Notes under the pieces: model-generated
What the model was told of the DNA's origin: nothing
Databases searched by the model: none
Seen by the model: the letters and a program-made list of their open reading frames with translations, nothing else
DNA from: Tachypleus tridentatus
Lineage: Eukaryota; Arthropoda; Merostomata; Xiphosura; Limulidae
Length of the DNA: 64,000 nt
Reading direction: 5' to 3'
Assembly (NCBI RefSeq): GCF_004210375.1
Contig: NC_134834.1
Coordinates: forward strand, 161,219,290 to 161,283,289
Shown: in pieces, positions 46,808 through 58,705 of the stretch
Layout: each line of letters opens with the position of its first letter
Numbering within the stretch: position 1 is the stretch's first letter
Program-made: the position numbers and the translations under genes

Positions 46808-47975
46808 TCACGTCATCCCTTAAGTAATGTCCGACTTTAGGTTCGCAAAATGGAAAGCATTTCAAATGCTTTTAATGCCATTTAATCAATAACGTATGTT
46901 CCGTTATTATTAATTACTTCCTGCCAACAATTTACAAGCTTCTAAATACTATTTCTTTAAAATTCTTGGGGTTTGGAGGAGAAGAATGTAGAGAGGGTAG
47001 TTTTGACATCTTCATGTTATCCAAGCTCTTTTCCATTAAGATAGTTCTGCAAGCTTCGAAATAGATGATAATCAGATGGGGAAAGGTCTGAAGAATAAGG
47101 AGGGTGTGGAAGTTATTCCGAGTCCAGCTCTTCAATCTTTGCAGATGTGATCCTTGCTGTGTGGTACCGTGCATTATCCTGGTGTAACACAACATTTTTA
47201 CGATTGATCAAAGCAGGCCTCATTTCTTTGACAGTAGAAGTCTGATGTAATCGTTACATTGAGTGGCAGCCACTCAAAGTTGATCACACCAACAATGCCC
47301 TACCAAGCGCTTAAAAAGACTTGCTTAGGATGGAAGTTCATTTTGCGCTATGCTTTAACCAGTTTATCTGCACTGAGCCATTGTCTATGGCTCTGAACAT
47401 TTTTATAATACACCCATTTTTCATCTCCAGTCACTAACCTGTCCAAAAGGTGAGTTACGTTCACGAGAGTGCAGAGAAGTACAAAAGTTCCTTCTTGTTC
47501 TGAGGTTGGCTTCTGTCGAATCATGAAGAAATCATTTTCCAAGTTTTGATACCTTTTCAAGTTGTTGCAGATGACGGCGATCTGTGAAATGGATTGAATT
47601 AAGCATCTGTGCTGGTTCTTCAACTGTTATAGCACAATCTTCATCAAGTGCAGCCAGAAGCAAGACATCATAACATTCAACAGGACGACATGCACGTGGC
47701 GCATCACTTAAGCTGAAGTCACCTGATCTGAACTTCTTGAACCACTTTTGAATGTTTCGTGTAGTTTTTACTGCACTATTGCCTTTTTTAAACTCATAAG
47801 GATTTATTTGATTAATGATCTGAGAAAGTGAAGTTGGGTTAGTTTCTTTTATTACTCTGAACATTTTTATACGTGTCCTGCTGTATATTTTAATCATTAA
47901 AGCCTTCTACAAAGACAGAAATGATGATGCACTTTCTGTATTACATTTTTGGACATTACTTATGAGATGACTTGA
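46808..47975 (-). mobile_element. mariner (cecropia-like) transposon, broken
   Basis: 1168 bp between TA dinucleotides. Inverted ends are TCACGTCATCCCTTAAGTAA and, reversed, TCAAGTCATCTCATAAGTAA. The minus strand reads MFRVIKETNPTSLSQI, a helix-turn-helix part, RLVTGDEKWVYYKNV (first Asp), VLHQDNARYHTARI (second Asp), and PPYSSDLSPSDYHLF (third Asp) with SLQNYLNGK. These lie in different frames with several stops, so it is inactive, but it is close to full length (about 1.3 kb is usual). Confidence 0.92.
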
Positions 47976-47998
47976 TATTTCAGGGGTGAAAACCAATC

Positions 47999-48108
47999 TA
48001 ATGACTAAATTATACAGTAAGACGTGTATAAAAATGTTCAGACAAATAAAAGAAACTAACCCAACTCCAGTTTCTCAGATCTTTAATCAAATAAATCCTT
48101 ATGAAGAC
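47999..48108 (+). mobile_element. mariner fragment in inverted orientation
   Basis: About 110 bp that mirror the start of the neighbouring mariner: TATAAAAATGTTCAGACAAA and the frame MFRQIKETNPTPVSQIF. The two start regions face away from a shared spacer of about 100 bp, forming an imperfect palindrome. Confidence 0.8.
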
Positions 48109-48334
48109 GGATATGTCTGAGGAGCACCTTAGGTGTTATATTAAGGTTATATATATATGCTGGTATTTTCAAAATTTCTGATAGTCCACTAATATTTTCT
48201 AGGTGCAAGTAATTGTTTTTTAATTTTGGAAAATGTTTAACTTTGTTTGTTCGTTAAGCGCCTGTTGTATGTGTTTTTCAGAATGTATCACAGTTTCAAT
48301 AACTACTTTAGTTAACATTAGTAAAATATTCAGT

Positions 48335-49483
48335 TTAGTGCATAGTTTTTCAAACTATGCTCCTCGGAGCTTTTGGCTCCGTCAGGAAATCTTAGAATGT
48401 TAATAAAAGTGGGTTACCTTTCAGACGTATTTGCCGATCTAAATAAAGTGAATGCTACAATTTAAGGTACCAGGGTAACGTACTTCAGAGCTCAGAGTAA
48501 AATGAAAGCGCTTTAACCTAAGCTGGAACTTTGGGGTGAATATATATTTATGGAAGAACTTGATTGCTTTGAAATTCTCAGTGATTTTTTACTTATGAAT
48601 GAAATTTGCTTAAGTGAAGATGCAAACGTTTCAGTCTTGCAGCACATATCTGATTTGTGTACAACTATTGGGGAATACTTCTCTCCTCATTTAGAAAAAT
48701 TACTGTGGTTTCAAAATTCCTTCGTTGACTCTGCAAATACCAACGATTGCTCTTTGAAAGAGAAAGAACAGCTTATAGAAATTTCAATTGATTACACCCT
48801 AAAAACAAAATTTCAGCAGAAAGAAATTACATAAATTTGGATTCAAACGGCCATGAAGTACCCTGAAATAAGTAACAGAGCTTTGAAAATTTTCATATGT
48901 TTTCCAACAACATATCTTTGTGAGCAAACATTTTCACTGTATACAGTTACAAAGACCAGATTTAGAAACAGGCTAAATATTGAAGATGATTTGCGCTTAC
49001 AGGTAACAACCATAACTCCAAATATTGAACTACTTTGTGAACAAAAGCAAGCCCATCCGAGCCACTAATAAATAAATAAACACACTGTACTTTTACTGAA
49101 GCAGTTTTGGAAGCAGAATTTTTTAAACAAGTAGAAGTAAAAAATGTTTCTTTAAATATTGATATTTTAAATAAAGTTATATTCTGAACGTTTGAAGTAA
49201 ACTTTATCTGGTGCTAGTGACCGAGTGTTTCTATGTTTAGTGTATTTTTTTCTATTAATTTTTTTTTTCTTTCTGATGTGAAGTTCCGCAGGTCTAAAAA
49301 GTTTGGGAACTTCTTTAAATATTGATATTTTAAATAAAGTTATATTCTGAACGTTTGAAGTAAACTTTATCTGGTGCTAGTGACCGAGTGTTTCTATGTT
49401 TAGTGTATTTTTTCTATTAATTTTTTTTTTCTTTCTGATGTGAAGTTCCGCAGGTCTAAAAAGTTTGGGAACTCATGGTTCAG
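48335..49483 (+). mobile_element. hAT-type (ZBED/SCAND3-like) transposon remnant
   Basis: The plus strand (48550-48834 and 48853-49068) reads the C-terminal half of a hAT transposase: CFEILSDFLL, LEKLLWFQNSFVD, then after one stop AMKYPEISNRALKIFICFPT, TTYLCEQTFSLYTVTKTRFR, NRLNIEDDLRLQVTTI and the end EQKQAHPSH. This is the typical dimerisation end of ZBED5/SCAND3-like proteins. The N-terminal zinc finger and most of the catalytic part are missing. Outer ends (TTTTTCAAACTATGCTCC at left, AAAAGTTTGGGAACTCATGG at right) look like worn hAT inverted repeats. Confidence 0.85.
49151..49472 (+). repeat. 161-bp tandem duplication at the hAT right end
   Basis: TCTTTAAATATTGATATTTT to AAGTTTGGGAACT occurs twice (about 49151-49311 and 49312-49472) with only a T-run length change. 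The right terminal region of the hAT is therefore doubled. Confidence 0.92.
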
Positions 49484-50536
49484 TGTATAATTTCTTTATC
49501 GATGTTTTATGTTCTGCACATAGTATATTCTAAATTTATAAATACTTTTAGAGTGTCTAGTTTCTGGTGGATTACATGATTAGAAAATCAGTTTGTATTA
49601 TTTCTGCTGTATGTGTTTCTTTTGTGAATTTAAATGGTGAAACCTTGGGATGTGAGGGGCGAGTCGTATAATGCAAACGTTTGAAAAATTAATCGTATCG
49701 TTGTTTTCGTTTTTCTCTGTGAAAAGTTTGTCTTTCTGTAGATTGTTTATATGGTAGATAAATTGTATTTTTTCATATTGACAAGTAGAATCACAGAAAA
49801 CTTCACCTGTATATCTAAACAAAATTGCAGGTTTCTATTTGGAAGTAACTTATTCATGCTATTCTATGTGATACAAAAAAAAAACAGTCGAAGTACAGAG
49901 CAATCAATGTATTTCCCATGGCTAGTCTGTGTAACTGAACTATGTACAATTTTTAATTGCAAATAAATAAATCTGGCTAGTCGTAACAGTTCGATTTGGT
50001 GTTCTTGTTTTATATAGATTCTCTTTTTGGAATCTTGTGAAATACTTTCTTCGGGTACGTTGTGTTGCTTCGTGACAAGGGGTTTGAAGAAATAGGTAAA
50101 AGACCAAATCTAAACATAATGACGTTACTAAATAAACTACATAAGTGTTGAAGAAGATGTGGTATTTTTTAACTGGGCGCTTATTTTCGAAAAATAACTT
50201 GCTAATGCGGTTCACGTGTTTATTAAAGTTGCATTTTGGAAAGTTATATTGGTACATAATTGAGGTATGGTATTGGTGTTTTCGCTTGGTTTGTATGCAA
50301 AAAAATAATTATTATAGTTTAAATATAATAGTTTTTCTCCTTTAATTGTATTTTGAGTAAATTTCTAGTTCTTTTTTTGTATATTGGGTTTATGCTAGTG
50401 TTTGACTTTATGAACTTAAATGTGTCATTCAATATACTTACCATTAAGGAATAATACAGTTTGGTTGATAAAATAACGATTGAATTTTCTTTATCGGCTC
50501 TTTCAATGACAATATTTTCTTTGTTCCTAAAAGGTA

Positions 50537-50815
50537 GGCCCGGCATGGCCAAGCGCGTTAAGGCGTGCGACTCGTAATCTGAGAGTCGCGGGTTCGCATC
50601 CCCGTCGCGCCAAACACGCTCGCACTTTTAGCCGTGGGGACGTTATAATGTCACAATCAATCCCATTATTCGTTGGTAAAAGAGTAGCCCAAGAGTTGGC
50701 GGTGGGTGGTGATGACTTACTGCCTTCCCTCTAGTCTTACACTGCTAAATTAGTGACGGCTAGCACAGATAGCCCTCGAGTAACTTTCTGCAAAATTCAA
50801 AAACAAACAAACAAA
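50537..50815 (+). repeat. SINE family 1, full length, with target-site duplication
   Basis: The clearest copy: head GGCCCGGCATGGCCAAGC, CTCGTAATCTGAGAGTCGCG, then the complete tail and AAACAAACAAACAA end. It is flanked on both sides by TCCTAAAAGG, a target duplication made by LINE-type insertion. It lies inside the Penelope-like fossil. Confidence 0.96.
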
Positions 50816-50816
50816 C

Positions 50817-51055
50817 AATCCTAAAAGGTTTTAGGCCTTTTCTTTCTTCTGATGTCAAATTTTGTTTTACAGGTTTCCTTTTGTTTAGTATTTTTGAAGA
50901 CTATTTTACTAAATTAATCTACGAAATTATATTTTCTTTGTTCCTAAAAGGTTTTAGGCCTTTTTTTTCTTCTGATGTCCAATTTTGTTTTATAGGTTTT
51001 CTTTTGTTTAGTATTTTTGAAGACTATTTTACTAAATTAATCTACGAAATTTATT
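50817..51055. repeat. tandem duplication of about 120 bp within the Penelope-like fossil
   Basis: CCTAAAAGGTTTTAGGCC to ATTAATCTACGAAAT occurs at about 50817-50935 and 50944-51055. The SINE above sits in the first unit, so the duplication came first or at the same time. Confidence 0.85.
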
Positions 51056-51540
51056 AATCGACCTGCTTTTGGTGGGGAAGAGAAATTGCTCATTATTCTT
51101 GTTTTTTGGAATGTTAAATATTTCTGACGGCTGTTCTTTGTCCACAGCTGAATAAGACGTGGATTCTTTTTATAGTCTTTGACTAGGAATAGTTTTTGTT
51201 GATCGAATTTGCGATTTATTCTATTATTACGTTTCTGCAGAGATCTTCAAGGCTGTTCTCTAAATCTGATACTGGGATGGTAAAAGGAGTTATTGCGTAG
51301 TTTACACATTTGTTTAGGGCGGAAGTGTGAGGTTCACTGAGTTGAAAGTTCACAAACTGGTTCTTTAGTTTCTGGATTTTTCATATTTTTTACTTGCAGG
51401 CGAAGATTTTTCATCTCTCTGTCTAGCCTCTAGTTGATAGTTAAGCCTTTATAGTTGGTGCTTTTTTGTATTGACGGAAGTTGTAATCTTCAGAGGAAGT
51501 TAAACTGGTAAGTTTGCTGCGGAGATTCAATTCATTTATA

Positions 51541-53000
51541 GTTTGTTAATATTATACTTAACATCATATTTTTTAAATTTCATCAATTTTTTTGTAATAA
51601 AATAATTTTTTCTCTTCTATCTCGCCATAAGTCCGATTCTTTCGGTAAGGCTTAGGTCGGTTAATGGCTTTTTAAGATACGTTATAGGGAAATTGAGCTA
51701 AAATTTTGATTTTAAAATATCAACAATATAAATATATGCTCAGAACTCTCTTTGATGAAATAAATGATTCTTTTTAATTTTATTTCAACATACGATAATA
51801 TATCAACCGTTAGGCCTTCCACGACCATTAGCTTTCTATTTAATTCATTTTCGTAACTTCTCGTCTGCTGTGTCTTTGTCTGTCTGTGTACTTTTTCAAT
51901 TTATTCCTCACTATTTATATTTATTACTTAATCGTCTGTGCGCTGTATTCTAGACATCAATAAATTTCACGTGACAATCGATAATTATAATTAATTGCTT
52001 GTAAATATCATGTTACGAACAACACTAAACAATGATAAAATATTTACTCTCGAAATAATTTAACTACATATACACTTAACAGCCTTTTATATCATAATAA
52101 TGATAATGCCACATTTTCTGAGCTTCCTGCAACAAAACTAACATGATTATTCATGCCAAACGAATTCCCAAATCCTTCCAGTTATTCTCGAAAACAGACT
52201 AATAAACGAACACGCTGCTAAAAGGGCATGTCTTCAAAATTATCACCTTATCTTTAGACAACATGAAATTTAATTCTTTTACAAAAAATAAAAAATCCAC
52301 TAGGGTGTCCCAAATGGAACCCGACTTTGGAATCGTGTAGATTGCCATTTATATTCACACAATTATGCTAAAAAGCCATAATTTGCCCTTCTATGATGAT
52401 TATAAGTTAGTGAAGTATTTCATAAAATATTACTGTTAATTTTATTGATTGTACTTGTACTGTCTATACCATTTTAATTTTTTTTGTTATAAGCAAGCTA
52501 ACTTATATTTTTAACTTTAAAATAAATGTGCAACCTAAAAATATGAAAATGGGCTATCCAAACCCAGATATTCAGAGAGAAAAGAAATGTTCCTCCTATA
52601 CCACTTTATAGTCCAGTTACTACAAAACAGATTGCTGACTCTAGGTTTTATCATTAAGAAGTATTTGTGGATTAGTTGTCATGTTCAAAAACTGAAGTAC
52701 AAGTCAATCTAAGAGAAAATTGCCTGTCCACAAGAATGCAATTCAAATGACCTGATCTGTCAAGACAAAGATGGTAGATGTGAATCAGCCATAGGCAATT
52801 CAAAGTTTTGTCTTGTAGAGGAGATAACAGTTTTGTGGGAGTTGGCAAGGTTTAAAATAGGTTTTATTCTGTCTGGAAAAGCAATCAGAAGCAAAATGAA
52901 AACTACTTTAAAAAATATACGGATCTTAAAAGAAGTAAGACACTCCAATAGAAACACTATACATTTTCTAAGAAAACTCTAACATTTTTTGACAAAGTAG
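51541..53000. other. intergenic DNA
   Basis: AT-rich. Nothing certain; a run at about 52304 (GGGTGTCCCAAATGGAACCC) may be the edge of an element continuing to 54 kb. Confidence 0.4.
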
Positions 53001-53039
53001 ACAAATAATTCACATTGGAACCAAACTTGTAGTTCAAAT

Positions 53040-54010
53040 AGTAAAAAATGACAGCTTCAGATCCAGTAAAGATAAGGAAGAAGACATTCTTTTTTTACAA
53101 TATTGTAGAGAGGGAAAAAGTAGTGACTTTGGAATGTGACAAACATTTGACGAGAAGATCTAAAAGAGTAAAAAGGGAATAAAAATCTTGGAGGAAAAGG
53201 TGAAATAGTGGAATCACGAGAAAACAGCAAATCTATTTTTTCAAAATGAAAAAGAAAAGCAGGAGACCAGTTTAAATAAACAACTCCAGACAAAAGATGA
53301 TGATGTTTATGCCCCGCATGAAGAAAATAAAAGTACTGGTGAAAGTGACAGTTCCAGTGAAGAATATCATTCTCCTTAAAAACAAAGAAAACTCTAGTAA
53401 TAATTGGAATCCAGTGGAGTGAATATTAATAATGTCAGTCTTTCTCGGTCAAATGTTCGAAGAAAGAAATGGGGAATAATAGAATCTGAAGTACAGGCAT
53501 CAGAGAAGATATGTAAAGTAAAATTCAGGGCGATAATATTGATCTTCACTTTGCCACAAATATAGTGAGGAAATTGGAGGAGGAGAGAATTATTATATTT
53601 GGTGTTGAGAGGCTTGCAGTTAGTGCTACTTCTTCATTCTTTGATCCAATTTATGTATTTCTAGGAACAATCCAAATACCTTCTTCAAAAGGTCATGAGT
53701 AAGGAGTTGGCCTTTACAGTCTTCTTGAATATTATGATATCACAGGTCAGGTCATGATAGTTTGTTGCGATACTGCTTTATCTGACACACGTCAGGACAA
53801 CTGAGCGATTGCCAAATTTATAAGAAATTTGGAAAACCTTTACTATGAGTTACACATTTCCCATGTGATGGAGACTTTGACAGGGCAAAAGACTAAAAGC
53901 CCTAGGAAGAAAATGTAACAACCTTTGAAACAAATTTGGCTTGAAACAAACCATGATGTAAATAAGGTGAAAAATCTTATCAAGTTCTTTTGGCACTTGA
54001 TTCAAAATGG
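53040..54010 (+). mobile_element. decayed transposase-like gene, class unknown
   Basis: Plus-strand fragments follow the order of a gene common in arthropod repeats (from memory): DPVKIRKKTFF near 53.06 kb, VERLAVSATSSFF near 53.6 kb, VMIVCCDTALSDTRQDN near 53.76-53.8 kb, and LENLYYELHISHVMETL near 53.85 kb. The CxDTxxSxTxxxN run is the best landmark. Stops and frame changes are frequent. I cannot name the superfamily. Confidence 0.35.
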
Positions 54011-54624
54011 TTCTCAGATGTTTAAACTAGCATAAAAAGTTTAAGATTTTGTAACCATGTGCTCAGAACAGACAGATTTCAGTGAGGAGGTTACAAGTAT
54101 CTATGCCAACCTCCATGTTTACATTCTATCAACTGTGTATTAATACACAAATCTATAACACCAACATAAATTTCGTACTAAATTATGTATAATGATATAA
54201 TATCAACTTCAGGAATAATTTCTATTGAATAAACAAAGAACTGAACCACCCACTACATCGCACTTATGGCTGAGTGTTGTGATTCTTACGGAACCAACAG
54301 CCAGACAATCTTCTGATTGTTGCCACGGGTCTTTTGGACAGTATGATTTTGTCAGAACCCTGTTATAATCTATCGATTTTTTAAAGTTAGGTCATTTTTA
54401 TTGAAAGTGAAAATGTCCAAGTTACGGTTTAATTTCAATGTATTTGTTGTTTTTTTGGAAATAAATTGACATCCCTGTTTGTATTTATTTTTCTAATGAA
54501 AACAGGTTGATTCTCGAGTTCGAAAATTAACACTCATGCATAAACATTTCTTCAGCGAGTATTAATCTCTACTACCATCTAGGCCTTTTTGTTGGTAGTA
54601 CAGCAGATGTTTACTAGTAAGCTA
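54011..54624. other. intergenic DNA
   Basis: No feature recognised. Confidence 0.45.
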
Positions 54625-54625
54625 A

Positions 54626-54872
54626 CCTGGCATGGCCAGGTGGTTAAGGCAAGTTGACATGCAATCTGAGTGTAGCGAGTTTGAATCCGTGTAACATCAA
54701 ACATGCTCGCCCTTTCAACCGTGGGAGCGTTATATGTTATGGTCAATTCCACTATTCATTGGTAAAAGAGTTGGTGATGACTAGCTGCCTTCCCTGTAGT
54801 CTTACACTGCTAAATTAGGGGCGGCTAGCGCAGATAGCCCACGTGTAGCTTCGCGCAAAATTCAAAAACAAA
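54626..54872 (+). repeat. SINE family 1, internally shortened
   Basis: Head CTGGCATGGCCAGGTGGTTA and tail are present, but about 25 bp between AAAGAGT and TGGTGATGACTAGC are missing. Confidence 0.9.
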
Positions 54873-54904
54873 TACTAGTAACTTACCTGAAAGACGAACC
54901 TAGT

Positions 54905-55022
54905 AGCATAACGATGTGTCTGCAGACTTACAAGCTCGAAATCGGTTTTTCAATACCCATGGTGGGCAGAGCACAGACAGCCCTTTGTGTAGCTTTGTGC
55001 TAAATTGCAAACAAACAAATAC
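54905..55022 (+). repeat. SINE family 2
   Basis: TGTCTGCAGACTTACAAGC, CAATACCCATGGTGGGCAGA and CAGCCCTTTGTGTAGCTTTG, then AAACAAACAAAT. It lies about 30 bp after a family-1 SINE. Confidence 0.78.
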
Positions 55023-55961
55023 CTGAAAGGTCTAAATACGCTGGACACAAAATTTATTATGGCAGTGTTCAATGGTATAGAAAATTCATTTTACTAAGGC
55101 GTAGAAATTTCAACGTTACCTGAAGTTGTCAGAGAGCACTTATACATGATGTGCATTACTATTATTGAGTAACTGGTGGCACTGTAAGATAATTATTTTG
55201 TTGTTGTTTTGGCGAATGGAAATTTCATTGTTGTTTTGGTCCTTCATAGGTTTTCTGCTGTCTTTGTACAAATCCAAACATACTTTGTGTGTCACTGTCT
55301 ATATGTAAGAAATACCAGTGCCCATTGTCAAAATATAAGAAAAATAAGAGTGTTGTTGAATGTTACAAGATAAAAACTAAAACTCAGGGCCAGCTTTGGG
55401 GGTGGGTGACGTGCGCCTAAATCGACATTGCAATTAGAAGTTCTTGTCAGTTTTTCAGGGACAGGCAAGGGCTCAGAATACAAAGTTCAGCACAGCCTAC
55501 AATTTTGCCTAGGGCCAGCTCTGCTAAAACCTTGCACGTTCCTTTTCACGTCATTGAAACCAAAAATTATTTTAGATGAAATGCTAACATTTAGTTTAAA
55601 AGTATATGTGTAATTAATACAAAAAAAATCACTTAATATGATTAAATTTTGTAGAAGCATTCGAAAAATTTCATTTAAAAGTAGATATAAGCTCTTTGCA
55701 TGTTATTGTTTCACTAATAAAACGTTAATTTTCAAAGTGTGTTTATATATTACAAATTTTACTGTCGATGCTACTTTTTTCCACACAAACATCGCCCCGC
55801 AGTCTTCTGCCACAACGTTTATAACATCAGTAAGTGTAATGCACGTATTTTTTTATTACGATTTCTGATGGAATTTGAAATTTGGGTAAGTTTCAACAAG
55901 ACGTGGAATGCCAAAACGTCGAACGACAAGAGGCTTTGGGTTGATATTTACCCATGTACAT
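55023..55961. other. intergenic DNA
   Basis: No gene recognised. The open frames at 55428-56029 use AT-rich DNA and part of the adjoining element. Confidence 0.45.
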
Positions 55962-56554
55962 CCAGTGGCGTAACTAGGGGGGTACATCTGTCCCCGGGCG
56001 CTGCATTGGGGGTGGGGGCGCAAAATTGATGTTACATAATTAGGAATGAATTTATTTAGGAGCAAGAGGTTACCGACAGCATAAATTTTGAGTAACTAAT
56101 CGATAAATTAGCAGCAGCAAAGGCAAGAAGAATTTCTCGTTGAAGTTACATAATTACATCCAAAGCATGATATCAAACTATTTCTTTTACTTTATGTTAA
56201 CTTTTCAGTTCACTATATCCAAAGTAATGTTTTAAGTTTTTGCAACATTATATTTCACTATTATTTTAGTATAAAATAATTCTGCATTAATTTTTTATAT
56301 ACATTTTTGTTTCTGATTCACTCCTTCTCTGTTACTTAATTATATCTTCAAAGTACCATTGTTGCCTCAATTATTTAATTTTTTCATCTCCTTCATACCC
56401 TAAAAATACACCACGAAATGCAGGTTTTCATGTTTTAAAACTCATAAATTTCCGAGAAAGCATGATGGACCCCTTTATGGCTTACATTTCGTCACGAGGG
56501 GGCGCGATAACTGACTTTGTCCCCGGGCGCTGAAAATCCTAGCTTCGCCTCTGG
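55962..56554. mobile_element. 593-bp non-autonomous element with terminal inverted repeats
   Basis: The left end CCAGTGGCGTAACTAGGGG and the reverse complement of the right end CCAGAGGCGAAGCTAGGATT match. GTCCCCGGGCGCTG occurs just inside both ends. The interior is AT-rich and non-coding. This is a MITE-like, probably hAT-related, element. A clear 8-bp target duplication was not found. Confidence 0.72.
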
Positions 56555-56556
56555 TC

Positions 56557-56742
56557 ATGGCAGACAGAACTCTTGAGAAAGATAACATTTTCTCGAGACT
56601 TCTGCAGCACTTTCAGGAACAGCCGTCCCTGGTTCGTGCTTTCACAGCCGCGAGAGACGTCATTAGATTCAATGCGTGGAACGAGGCAACCATAGGTTTT
56701 TTGGGCCAGCTTGTGGAAAGCTCGGATGCTATTGATTGTTGA
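56557..56742 (+). CDS. GC-rich 61-codon ORF, product unknown
   Basis: ATG at 56557, two bases after the end of the inverted-repeat element, opens MADRTLEKDNIFSRLLQHF, then EQPSLVRAFTAARDVIRF and AWNEATIGFLGQLVESSDAI, and stops TGA after DC. Base composition is clearly richer in GC than the neighbourhood and the residues are balanced, unlike the AT-driven chance frames around it. It may be a short gene, or an exon whose upstream part was cut off by the element. I do not recognise it, and no following exon was found. Confidence 0.35.
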   Translation: MADRTLEKDNIFSRLLQHFQEQPSLVRAFTAARDVIRFNAWNEATIGFLGQLVESSDAIDC

Positions 56743-57420
56743 GCTGTATATAAAAACATCGAATTTTCTGTTAAAGATGCATGTGAAAAGTAAGAAAAAC
56801 AACACAGACTCGAACTATTGAATTCACTTTAAAAAATAAACGTTCAACCTCCCCCCTTTCTCCTCTCCTTCTACCGTGAAGAATCGAACTCCAGATTTGA
56901 GTGATGTAAATTCGCCGGTAGTCCAGCGAAAGACGAAGGTTTACACAAAACATTTTTTTTCAATTTGTTCTCTGAAATGTCTCAAAGTAATTACCTTAAA
57001 AACGCTCATTTGTGATATTAGCAGGATTATAGAAATTTCAAAATAGAACAAACAAGAAACGACACGAAATTTATAGAAGAAAGAACCTGAAGAAATGTGG
57101 AGGGGGAAAGAAATGGTAGAAACATGTAATACCTCGTCAGAATTGATAAGAGAAAAAACAACAACTTCGAAATGGGTTAAAACCTGAAACAGCACTAGGC
57201 TTTCTTGGGTCTGTGTGTAACGAGCCAATAAACAAAATTATTTCAAATCTGTGCTAAAAATAACGACAGTGAAAGGTGAATTGTACATGTATATGCTTAA
57301 TTTTCAACGGTAGCCGTGGGGGACATGCCCTCATACTTCTGAAACCAAAGTTACGTCCCTGTATACATTTATGGGCTACACTTCTTTGCATTTTTTGTTA
57401 CAGATGAACATGTCTCCACA
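56743..57420. other. intergenic DNA with a possible worn tRNA-like piece
   Basis: GAATCGAACTCCAGATTT near 56880 resembles the B-box part of a family-2 SINE on the minus strand; the rest is missing. Confidence 0.35.
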
Positions 57421-57424
57421 TTTC

Positions 57425-57558
57425 TTATTGACTGATTGTTTGGAATTAAGCACAAAAATGCACAATGGGCTATTTGTGCTCTGCCCATCATGGGTATTGA
57501 AATATGGTTTCTAGCCGTGTGATCCACAGACATACTGTTGTGCCACAGGTGGGTCCCC
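57425..57558 (-). repeat. SINE family 2, minus strand
   Basis: Reversed tail TGGGCTATTTGTGCTCTGCC and head parts CATGGGTATTGAAATATGG and GATCCACAGACATACTG. Confidence 0.78.
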
Positions 57559-57777
57559 ACATTTGTGAAACCAAAGTTACGTCGCTATATACACGTATAG
57601 GTTTGTTTTTCTCCATTAGGTAAGATTAAAACTGTGCAAAGAAGTGGGATAGAGAATAGCGTGTCTGGGCAGTGAGTCCGGGTGTTTAAAGTTCGCATTC
57701 CATATTTACACTGATGTTTAAGACATCTATCAAAACCAACAGATATGCAACTTTTAGTTCCTCTGGTTGTCATTATA

Positions 57778-58705
57778 TACACCCTTGTGGAAATTAATTG
57801 AAACAAGACGGAAAATTACAATTTCTTCAAGTTTTTGCGTTTTATTTCTGAGAATCCAAATATTACTCACAAATTAATACATGATAATGACCACCTTTAT
57901 TTTTCAGAAGATCATTAATACTCTTTGGCATCGAGTCCACGAGTTGATTGCAATCTTTACTAATTTTTGGATCACGGAAACACACCTCAATTAGCTTATC
58001 TTTTGTAGTACAGTCTTTTCCCTGAAGTCTTTCTTTACAAATCGCCCAAAGATTTTCAATAGGATTTTAGTCCGGAGAGTTTCCAGGCCAGTCCAGCAGC
58101 TTTATTCGCATTGTAGTCATAAAACTCTTCACAAGTTTCAATGTGTGGCAAGGAGCCAGATCTGGAATGATTCTTCTCTGCAAAACTTCGATGTACAGTG
58201 GTCCTCGCATCATACTTTTTACGATATGTAATCCTCCGACGTCATAGTAGTTGAAAAAGCCCCAAAACATCTTCTACAAGGGATGTTTTACAAACTGATT
58301 AATGTGAGATTCTCGAAGTTTCTCACCTGGAGATCTGCGAACATGCAGATTTCTTTAACTTTGTATGAAGAAATAAGTCTCGTCACTGAATAACACCTTC
58401 CTCCATTGTTCTTGCATCCATTTCAGACCTCATTGATACCGTTTTTTCATCATTGAGTTGGTAACAACTTGTTTTTTGACTGGTCTCCTTTCCCTTCTAA
58501 TGCAATTTCGAATGACATAATATTCCTGAAAATTTCGTGATATATCCCAAAACTAGATCGACTGTACTGCGAAACCCAGCTAATGATGCCGTCTGTGTGA
58601 AAAAATGACAAAGAAAATCAGCGGGTCCAACGAGCCTGCACCAGCCGCCATGCTGGAAATATTGTAAAATGACCATTTGTTTCAATTAATTTGCATAAGA
58701 GTGTA
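57778..58705 (-). mobile_element. Tc1-like element, twin of 25675-26605
   Basis: Same ends and the same broken transposase. It differs by a few substitutions, a one-base T-run change and a 4-base deletion. Confidence 0.85.

Larger units (their letters stand above)
49500..51540 (-). mobile_element. Penelope-like retroelement fossil, broken
   Basis: On the minus strand, in order: a lead-in region near 51.1-51.4 kb (PHTSALNKCVNYA), NLTSEERKGLKP near 50.85-50.9 kb, the typical IERADKENSIVIL near 50.5 kb, and a late RT part (FIYHINNLQKDKLFTEK) near 49.7 kb. The family pattern is ADKG..VV. It has multiple breaks and a SINE in it, so it is old. Ends are approximate; no terminal repeats were delimited. 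Confidence 0.65.

Noticed and set aside
50537-50610. tRNA-like sequence with CTCGTAA loop
   Set aside because: It is the head of a SINE, not a working tRNA gene: the tail follows directly, and a target duplication flanks the whole unit. The same applies to the other tRNA-like heads here.
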